Assembly (NCBI GenBank): GCA_048527645.1
Contig: DBGFNI010000157.1
Span: 1-8,260, forward strand
DNA from: HGM12669 sp048527645
Lineage (GTDB): Bacteria > Bacillota > Clostridia > Oscillospirales > CAG-272
Direction of reading: 5' to 3'
DNA: 8,260 nucleotides
Shown here: positions 1 to 5,609 of the stretch, piece after piece
How positions within the stretch are numbered: the stretch's first letter is position 1
How the letters are laid out: each line of letters opens with the position of its first letter
The notes under the pieces: model-generated
What the model was told of the DNA's origin: nothing
The model's database searches: none
What the model saw: the letters and a program-made list of their open reading frames with translations, nothing else
Program-made: the position numbers and the translations under genes

Positions 1-102
1 ATCATGGTCGTGATGATGTTCGTTGTCATGTTCGTGCTCGTGATCATGCCCATGTTCATGATCATGTTCATGATCATGTTCATGATCGTGTTCGTGCTCG
101 TG
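1..102. repeat. Low-complexity 12-bp tandem repeat encoding the His-rich tail
   Basis: Three perfect tandem copies of the 12-mer catgttcatgat occupy 51-62, 63-74 and 75-86, flanked by degenerate copies. A 14-bp exact match, tgttcgtgctcgtg, occurs at both 29-42 and 89-102. On the minus strand each unit encodes Glu-His-Asp-His, giving the polyhistidine/acidic tail of the GTPase. The repeat unit is a multiple of three, so gain or loss of units would keep the reading frame. Confidence 0.85.
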
Positions 103-783
103 CGTTGCGCAGCAGTCATCCTCCTCGTGATGATGCCCGCAAACCGGACAAAGCTCCATTTCCTTTAATAACTGCTGTGCCATATCGACAGAATGCTCCA
201 TTGCCGCAACAATCTGCATGGCGTCCAACTGCTCCCACGGCGTTGTAACGATTGCCGCTTTATCATTATAGCCGCGCAGCAGTTCGACTGTCGCTTGCAG
301 TTTTTCCGCGGTGAGCAGCTGTGTTCTGGACAAAATCAGGCAATGTGCGTTTTTCACCTGATCCAGGAAAAACTCGCCGAAATTCTTTGCAAACATTTTG
401 CATTTCACCGCATCAACAACAACGCTGAAGGTGTTCAGAACCGTGTTTTCATCCGTTACTGCCTGCACGGCGCGGATCACATCAGACAACTTCCCCACAC
501 CGGACGGCTCAATGATGACGCGCTGCGGCGCATACTGTGCAATCACATCGCGCAGCGCCGCCTGAAAGTCGCCGACCAGCGAACAGCAGATACACCCGGA
601 ATTCATCTCGGAAATTTGGACGCCGCTTTCTTTCAAAAAACCGCCGTCAATCCCGATTTCGCCGAACTCGTTTTCGATCAGGACGATTTTCTCATCTCCG
701 TATGCGCCCTGCTCGAGCAGCTGCTTGATGAGTGTTGTTTTTCCGGCGCCTAAAAAGCCGGAAATGATATCAATTCTCGTCAT
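1..783 (-). CDS. CobW/YjiA-family (COG0523) P-loop GTPase, His-rich tail; 3' end beyond window
   Basis: Probable metal-handling G3E GTPase of the cytoplasm. Members of this family deliver or insert metals such as zinc, cobalt or nickel, but the metal here cannot be told from sequence. The frame is open from the ATG at 783 to the left edge (261 residues seen). Visible motifs: Walker A GFLGAGKTT (residues 9-17), ENEFGEIGID (37-46), the family metal motif GCICC (63-67), and EPSGVG (92-97). The usual guanine-specificity motif NKxD is replaced by SRTQ (152-155). The GTPase part ends near residue 210 and is followed by CPVCG-HHH (212-219), a CC pair (224-225) and an alternating His-Glu/His-Asp tail (228-261). 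A CobW C-terminal domain is not seen before the tail; it could lie after it, outside the window. The start is supported by AGGTGAG at 788-794. The gene lies 32 bp after galT with no promoter seen, so it is probably co-transcribed. The family call is firm; the substrate is unknown. Confidence 0.88.
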   Translation of the reverse strand, partial: MTRIDIISGFLGAGKTTLIKQLLEQGAYGDEKIVLIENEFGEIGIDGGFLKESGVQISEMNSGCICCSLVGDFQAALRDVIAQYAPQRVIIEPSGVGKLSDVIRAVQAVTDENTVLNTFSVVVDAVKCKMFAKNFGEFFLDQVKNAHCLILSRTQLLTAEKLQATVELLRGYNDKAAIVTTPWEQLDAMQIVAAMEHSVDMAQQLLKEMELCPVCGHHHEEDDCCATHEHEHDHEHDHEHDHEHGHDHEHEHDNEHHHDHD

Positions 784-815
784 ATATCTCACCTGTTTCC
801 TGAATATTTACCATA

Positions 816-2309
816 TCATGCTAAACCGACCGAGGCGCAGAAGCGCAGAAACGCCGCGCGGCCCTCGTCCGTGCATTTATACACGCCGGCATCACACAGC
901 ACGCCGACAAAAACCTTGCCGATTTCCTCGTGGAGAATATCGGTGATGTTCTCCTCCGTAAACGTGTATGTTTCAAGCAGCTGCTTTGCCCACGGCGCGT
1001 GCGACGCCAAAGCGGGAACGCTGTCGACATCCTTGCCGGAAAGAATCGTGTCGCGCAGCAGCTGCATCTCCTCCTTAAGCCGTGCGGGAAGAACCGCCAG
1101 TCCCATCACCTCAATCAGCCCGATGTTCTCCTTTTTGATGTGATGATATGCGGGGTGCGGATGATAGACGCCGAGCGGATATTCTTCGGTGGTAATATTG
1201 TTGCGCAGCACCAAATCAAGCTCGAAATCCGTTCCGCGGCGGCGCGCAATCGGCGTAATGGTGGAATGGGGCTCACCGTTTGTCTGTGCAAAGACAAACG
1301 CCTGCTCATCCGTGTAGGATCTCCAAGCCAGCAGAATTTTATCTCCGAGTGCAACCAAACGGCGCTTATCGGCGCAGCGCAGCCGGATCACCGACATCGG
1401 CCAATCCACAATGCCCGCGCTGACATCCGGAAAGCCCGCGAAGGAAAGCTCCTTTTCAATCGGCGCTTTTTCCATCGCAAAGGTATAATGTCCGCCCTGC
1501 ATATGGTCATGGCTGAGAATGGAGCCGCCGACGATGGGCAGATCGGCGTTGGAGCCGATAAAATAATGCGGGAACAGATCCACAAAATCAAGCATCTTGG
1601 AAAAGGTTTCCCGGCGGATCGACATCGGTGTATGGCGGGAAGAAAAAGCAATACAATGCTCGTTGTAATATACATAGGGCGAATATTGCAGATTCCAATC
1701 CTCATCATTGAGTCGGATCGGAATGATCCGATGATTTTGCCGCGCAGGCGAGGAAATATGACCGCTGTACCCCTCGTTTTCCACGCACAGCAGGCATTTC
1801 GGATAGCCCACCTGAGGCGCGGATTTCGCGGCGGCAATCGCCTTGGGATCCTTCTCCGGTTTAGACAAATTAATCGTGATATCAATGTCGCCCCAGCGAC
1901 TCTTGGTAACCCACTTCAAATCCTTAGCGACGCGGTAAGTGCGGATATAATTTGTCGCGCGGCTGAAATGATAATAATCATCCGTTGCTTTTTGCGGACT
2001 TTCATCATAGAGGCTGTAAAAACGACGAATTACCTCGTGCGGCATGGGTGTGAGCAGTCCCATGATTTTTGTATCGAACAGATCACGGTAAACGACGCCG
2101 TCCTCGATCAGCCCCTGCTCCACCGCGTAATCGCAGATACCGTCGAGCACCTTCTCCAGATCTCCCTCAAACGGCGCGTCAACAGGCGTATAGGAGAGCA
2201 GACCGAGCGCTTCGATCAGGCGATTCGCCGCATAGATGCGGTCCTCCTTTTCAATCAGTCCTTCTTTTTGCGCATAGTCTACCAACTGTGCAATCAGTGT
2301 GTTAATCAT
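816..2309 (-). CDS. galT: Galactose-1-phosphate uridylyltransferase, class II (UDP-glucose--hexose-1-phosphate uridylyltransferase)
   Basis: Leloir-pathway enzyme of the cytoplasm. It exchanges UMP between UDP-glucose and galactose-1-phosphate, giving UDP-galactose and glucose-1-phosphate. The 497-residue length fits the class II family of Firmicutes (about 480-515) rather than the shorter class I enzymes. Typical features are the N-terminal helical region (LIAQLVDYAQKEGLI), the KCLLCVENEGY segment with C172 and C175, and SHDHMQGG with H267-D268-H269, the HxH-type catalytic motif. The ATG at 2309 is chosen because AGAGGA (2316-2321) lies 6 nt upstream and the protein then begins at the usual class II N-terminus; the frame stays open 20 codons further upstream, but that part overlaps the predicted promoter. 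galK and galE are not adjacent in this window. Nothing looks truncated. Confidence 0.95.
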   Translation of the reverse strand: MINTLIAQLVDYAQKEGLIEKEDRIYAANRLIEALGLLSYTPVDAPFEGDLEKVLDGICDYAVEQGLIEDGVVYRDLFDTKIMGLLTPMPHEVIRRFYSLYDESPQKATDDYYHFSRATNYIRTYRVAKDLKWVTKSRWGDIDITINLSKPEKDPKAIAAAKSAPQVGYPKCLLCVENEGYSGHISSPARQNHRIIPIRLNDEDWNLQYSPYVYYNEHCIAFSSRHTPMSIRRETFSKMLDFVDLFPHYFIGSNADLPIVGGSILSHDHMQGGHYTFAMEKAPIEKELSFAGFPDVSAGIVDWPMSVIRLRCADKRRLVALGDKILLAWRSYTDEQAFVFAQTNGEPHSTITPIARRRGTDFELDLVLRNNITTEEYPLGVYHPHPAYHHIKKENIGLIEVMGLAVLPARLKEEMQLLRDTILSGKDVDSVPALASHAPWAKQLLETYTFTEENITDILHEEIGKVFVGVLCDAGVYKCTDEGRAAFLRFCASVGLA

Positions 2310-2340
2310 AGCATTTCCTCTTTGCCAAAAATCTAATATC

Positions 2341-2369
2341 AGTATACCACGAAAACAGTGTAATTTCAA
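2341..2369 (-). promoter_or_regulatory. Sigma-A promoter of galT
   Basis: Reading the minus strand, -35 TTGAAA (2364-2369) and -10 TATACT (2341-2346) are separated by exactly 17 bp. Transcription would start near 2334, giving a leader of about 25 nt before the galT ATG at 2309. It lies just after the ackA terminator, which fits a new transcription unit. No clear operator dyad was seen around it. Confidence 0.8.
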
Positions 2370-2390
2370 TAGAAAACTACGAATGTTTCA

Positions 2391-2423
2391 CAAAAAAAGA
2401 ACCGCTGCGACAGCCGCGGTTCT
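2391..2423 (-). terminator. Rho-independent terminator after ackA
   Basis: Inverted repeat AGAACCGC (2398-2405) and GCGGTTCT (2416-2423), an 8-bp perfect stem with a 10-nt loop. On the minus strand it is followed directly by a run of seven T (complement of 2392-2398, which overlaps the last stem base). It starts 12 nt past the ackA stop codon. The other strand also carries a T run (2425-2430), so it could act in both directions, though no plus-strand gene ends here. Confidence 0.88.
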
Positions 2424-2434
2424 CTTTTTTCTGT

Positions 2435-3637
2435 TTACTTCACCAGTTCATAGGTGTCTTTTGCAATCATCAGTTCCTCATTAGTAGGAATGACCAAAAG
2501 CTTGAGTTTGGAATCGGGCGTGGAAATATCAACTTCCTCACCGCGGAGTTTGTTCTTCTCTTCATCCACTGCGGTACCCAAAAATGCCAGCTTGGCAGCG
2601 ACTCTGGTACGGTAGTGCGGGTTGTTCTCGCCGATACCGCCGGTAAAGACGACTGCGTCAATACCGCCCATTGCAGCCGCGAAGCCGCCGATGTATTTGG
2701 TCAGCTGGTGGCAAAGCATAGATTCAACCAACTGTGCGCGCGCATCGCCCTCTTTTGCTCTCCGTTCGATGGTGCGGTTGTCGGAAGTGCCGGCAATGCC
2801 GAGCATACCGGATTTTTTATTCATAATGGTGTCAATATCCTGCGCGGTAAGCTCCGGCTCGTTTTTCATCAGAATGGGAATGATCGCAGGGTCAATAGAG
2901 CCGCAGCGGGTTCCCATCATGATACCCTCCAGCGGCGTAACGCCCATTGTGGTATCAAGACATTTTCCGCCGTCTACTGCGGCGATAGAAGAGCCGTTTC
3001 CAAGATGGCAGGTAACAATTTTCAGTTCAGACGCAGGTCTGCCGAGCATCGCAGCGGCGCGCTGGCTGACATAGCGGTGAGAAGTACCGTGGAAGCCGTA
3101 ACGGCGGATGCCGTATTTCTCATAATACTCATACGGCAGCGCATACATGTATGCATAATCCGGCATCGTCTGATGGAAGCCGGTATCGAACACGGCAACC
3201 TGCGGCACGCCGGGCATCAGCTGCTGGCAGGCCTGAATACCGGTCAGATTTGCAGGGTTGTGCAGCGGGCCGAGGGGAATACACTCCTTGATCGCCTCAA
3301 TTACAGCGTCATCAACAATAACAGAACCGCAGAATTTTTCACCGCCGTGCAGCACGCGGTGGCCGACCGCGCCGATTTCACTCATCGAGGACAAAACACC
3401 GTAATCAGCGCTCACCAGCGTATCCAGCACGATTTTCAGTGCTTCGCTGTGATTTGCCATCGGTTTCGGAATACGCTTGAAGCTGCGCGCGTCATCACCG
3501 GGAACCTTATGCGTGAATTCGCTGTTGTCACAGCCGATCTGCTCGCAAATACCCTTTGCCAGCAAAGCGTCGTTTGACATGTCGATCAGCTGATATTTGA
3601 TGGAGGAACTGCCCGCGTTGATTACAAGAACTTTCAT
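2435..3637 (-). CDS. ackA: Acetate kinase
   Basis: Cytoplasmic acetate kinase of the ASKHA fold. It interconverts acetyl phosphate plus ADP with acetate plus ATP, the ATP-yielding step of acetate fermentation. The 400-residue length is standard. Motifs seen: VINAGSSSIKY (5-15), HRVLHGGEKF (93-102), FDTGFHQTMP (150-159), YGFHGTSHR (180-188), HLGNGSS (211-217), TRCGSIDP (243-250) and FTGGIGENNP (331-340). By alignment to the Methanosarcina thermophila enzyme, R94, D151, H183, N214 and R244 match its active-site residues R91, D148, H180, N211 and R241. The ATG at 3637 is chosen over an in-frame ATG at 3676 because AGGAG (3645-3649) lies 7 nt upstream and the protein then starts with the conserved MKVLVINAGSSS. 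Phosphotransacetylase (pta), the usual partner, is not adjacent. No convincing promoter was seen between this gene and the lipoprotein gene, so read-through from 5502-5530 is likely. An intrinsic terminator follows. Confidence 0.97.
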   Translation of the reverse strand: MKVLVINAGSSSIKYQLIDMSNDALLAKGICEQIGCDNSEFTHKVPGDDARSFKRIPKPMANHSEALKIVLDTLVSADYGVLSSMSEIGAVGHRVLHGGEKFCGSVIVDDAVIEAIKECIPLGPLHNPANLTGIQACQQLMPGVPQVAVFDTGFHQTMPDYAYMYALPYEYYEKYGIRRYGFHGTSHRYVSQRAAAMLGRPASELKIVTCHLGNGSSIAAVDGGKCLDTTMGVTPLEGIMMGTRCGSIDPAIIPILMKNEPELTAQDIDTIMNKKSGMLGIAGTSDNRTIERRAKEGDARAQLVESMLCHQLTKYIGGFAAAMGGIDAVVFTGGIGENNPHYRTRVAAKLAFLGTAVDEEKNKLRGEEVDISTPDSKLKLLVIPTNEELMIAKDTYELVK

Positions 3638-3660
3638 GTTAAATCTCCTTGATTCAAACA

Positions 3661-3695
3661 CATACGACAAAAGCACAATTCGCTTTTGTCGTATG
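3661..3695. repeat. Perfect 14-bp inverted repeat / hairpin upstream of ackA
   Basis: Left arm CATACGACAAAAGC (3661-3674), 7-nt loop (3675-3681), right arm GCTTTTGTCGTATG (3682-3695), with no mismatch. It sits in the 84-bp gap between the lipoprotein stop and the ackA start, ending 11 nt before the ackA ribosome binding site without covering it. There is no proper T run on either side, so it is a poor intrinsic terminator. It may be an RNA stability or processing hairpin or an operator; the repeat centres are 21 bp apart, about two helical turns. Confidence 0.85.
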
Positions 3696-3721
3696 CTGTG
3701 TCGTTATAATTTCGGTATTGA

Positions 3722-5464
3722 TTATTCTTCCGTTTCTTCGTTTGCCGCAATATAGGAAACATCCTCAGGCGCATTGAAATAGGAATAATAGAACTGAACC
3801 AGAGAATCCTTGGTATCTCTGCTGATCATATCCTGGAAGAAGCCGCGGTTGGTGTTTTGCTGCGTCAACTCACGCAGTGTCGCGGCGGGATCTGCACTCT
3901 GTGCAAGCTGCTTGTTGAATTCTTCTACATAGCCGTTATACCGCTCCAACCGCTTATCAATGCCGGCAGGGCTATCAGAAAGAACAGCAGTGGATACATG
4001 GAAATAGGGCTCTTCACGCGTGCTCAAATTTTCGATTTTGCTGCGTTCCCAAGCGTTGCCCGGCAACTCTTCGGGAACATAAGCCATGTAGACATTACCG
4101 GTCTGGAAAAGATTCATGGAGTAGTCGTCATTGAGCATACGCGCCTTGGTATACGTCTTTTCGCCGATGGTTTCCTGATAAGTAGTATAGTGCACGCCCT
4201 GCACGCCGTACTGATATGCGTTGCGGAAAGTACGGTCGGTATTCAGCAGATTGATGATTTCCAACGCACGGTCGGGGTTCTCGGAGAAGGAGCTGATCGC
4301 GTACATACCGGAATACAGGGTATCATTGGAGGCACGCGGCTTGGAATACAAGGCAACATAATAGTTGTCGGACCAGTTCAGATCCTCAGGCGTGGTCTGG
4401 AAAGCACGCACCACCTTGATTGCGCTCTTATCTGCGTTTGCATCAATATAATTGCCGTTGATCAGCTTCTGCTTGAGTGCTCGGAATGAAACGTATGTAT
4501 CATTGAGAAAGAGATTTTCGGGTTTAACATCGAGGGACGACTGATAAGATTCGCTGACAATCGAACCGATGGGAGACTCTTCGCCGGTCAGGTAATACAA
4601 CCCCTGCATATCCGGCACCTCGTTGATCGGCGCGATGCTTTCATTCTGCTTCACGCTGTCCAAAAATGCCTCGCAGTCCTCCAACTTCACAGACTCGGGA
4701 ACAGCAAAGTTATACTTGTCCGCCAGAGCCTTATCTACCAAAAAATAAGTATAGTAACCCAAGGGCTGATTGGACGGAATCGCATACTGAACACGAGAAA
4801 TTCTTCCGGCAGCCATAAAGGTAGGATAGATATATTTTGACAGATCCTTCTGTGCGTTGGACTCGATGCTGCCGTCCATCGGGAGCAGATAGTCTTTGTC
4901 ATAAAAACGGTAGAACATGTCCACACCGGTGATGAAGAGAATGTCAAGCTGATTCTCCGATGCATCCGGATACTCCAGCACCACACGGCCGTATTCGTCG
5001 GTCATGGTCGGCTGTGTCTCAGAGGTTTCCTCCTCCTGAGACTCAGCGGTAACCCATTTGGAACGGACCTTTTTCTTCGCGTCTTCGATCGCCTGCTGGC
5101 GCTTTTTCTGAATTTGCGCCTTGCGCGCTTCCTTTTCCGCTTTTTCCGCTTCCTCTTTTGCCTGATTGAGCGCATCGTATGTACTGTCGATATAACTCTC
5201 GTACTTATCCTCAGTCATCAATTTCAAAATGATCTGCGTTTTGTACATTGTCTTGGATATCTTATTCAGCTCTTCCTCCACCAGTGTAATGGCTTCCTTT
5301 GTGGTGGATTCACCGGTAATTGCGGCCATTACAACCGTTCTGGTCTTGGTGCTGTCAGCGTTGAGCACGACAAGATCTTCGTCCTCTTTGTTTCCGCAGC
5401 CGGTTAACACAACCGAGAACAGCATCAGAACAGACAAAAGAAGACACAGCAATTTCTTATTCAT
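3722..5464 (-). CDS. ABC-transporter solute-binding lipoprotein, sugar-type (family 1), with a coiled-coil insert
   Basis: Predicted extracellular lipoprotein that would bind a solute, probably a carbohydrate, for an ABC importer. Length is 580 residues. It starts with a lipoprotein signal peptide: MNKK, a hydrophobic stretch (5-20) and lipobox LTGC with C23 as the lipidated cysteine. Binding-protein features include DILFITG (174-180), DYLLPMDGSI (191-200), a YAIPSNQPLGYYTYF stretch (227-241), SGMYAISSFSENPDRALEIINLLNTD (in parts over 385-410) and a GVQGVHYT segment (420-427). A highly charged Lys/Glu/Ala-rich helix (about 94-137) and an acidic linker (138-158) interrupt the N-terminal lobe before DILF; the tail is also acidic. 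The ATG at 5464 is chosen because of GGGAGGAG at 5470-5477 and the signal peptide; the frame extends 30 codons upstream through the promoter. No permease or ATPase gene lies in the window, so it is either an orphan binding protein or works with a transporter elsewhere. The ligand is not known. Confidence 0.85.
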   Translation of the reverse strand: MNKKLLCLLLSVLMLFSVVLTGCGNKEDEDLVVLNADSTKTRTVVMAAITGESTTKEAITLVEEELNKISKTMYKTQIILKLMTEDKYESYIDSTYDALNQAKEEAEKAEKEARKAQIQKKRQQAIEDAKKKVRSKWVTAESQEEETSETQPTMTDEYGRVVLEYPDASENQLDILFITGVDMFYRFYDKDYLLPMDGSIESNAQKDLSKYIYPTFMAAGRISRVQYAIPSNQPLGYYTYFLVDKALADKYNFAVPESVKLEDCEAFLDSVKQNESIAPINEVPDMQGLYYLTGEESPIGSIVSESYQSSLDVKPENLFLNDTYVSFRALKQKLINGNYIDANADKSAIKVVRAFQTTPEDLNWSDNYYVALYSKPRASNDTLYSGMYAISSFSENPDRALEIINLLNTDRTFRNAYQYGVQGVHYTTYQETIGEKTYTKARMLNDDYSMNLFQTGNVYMAYVPEELPGNAWERSKIENLSTREEPYFHVSTAVLSDSPAGIDKRLERYNGYVEEFNKQLAQSADPAATLRELTQQNTNRGFFQDMISRDTKDSLVQFYYSYFNAPEDVSYIAANEETEE

Positions 5465-5469
5465 GAGTT

Positions 5470-5477
5470 CTCCTCCC
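5470..5477 (-). promoter_or_regulatory. Strong ribosome binding site of the lipoprotein gene
   Basis: GGGAGGAG on the minus strand, 5 nt before the ATG at 5464. It decides this start over an in-frame ATG at 5554, which lies upstream of the predicted promoter and could not be on its transcript. Confidence 0.85.
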
Positions 5478-5501
5478 AATGCGAGATTATCATCATTCGT
5501 T

Positions 5502-5530
5502 ATTTTACACCAATTTCCGTTGACTGTCAA
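5502..5530 (-). promoter_or_regulatory. Sigma-A promoter of the lipoprotein gene
   Basis: On the minus strand a perfect -35 TTGACA (5525-5530) and -10 TAAAAT (5502-5507) are separated by exactly 17 bp. The start would be near 5495, leaving a leader of about 31 nt before the ATG at 5464, too short for a riboswitch. A small dyad, TTGAC-A-GTCAA (5520-5530), covers the -35 box. ackA downstream may also depend on this promoter. Confidence 0.82.
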
Positions 5531-5609
5531 GGCTAATTTTGCCGTTGGTGACACTCATTTGGGATTATTTTCACATTAGTAACATTTTTTATTCTTCCGC
5601 GCAATGATA

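Noticed and set aside
1..110. CRISPR-like or regulatory repeat at the left end
   Set aside because: The repeats are contiguous, 12 bp long, without spacers, and in frame with a coding sequence; they encode the His-rich tail.
193..753. 186-codon open frame on the plus strand at the left end
   Set aside because: It lies antisense to the CobW-like GTPase, whose P-loop and GCICC motif establish the minus-strand frame.
930..2336. 468-codon open frame on the plus strand opposite galT
   Set aside because: Same antisense codon-bias effect; galT motifs on the minus strand are complete.
2615..3577. 320-codon open frame on the plus strand opposite ackA
   Set aside because: Shadow of ackA, which has all its family motifs.
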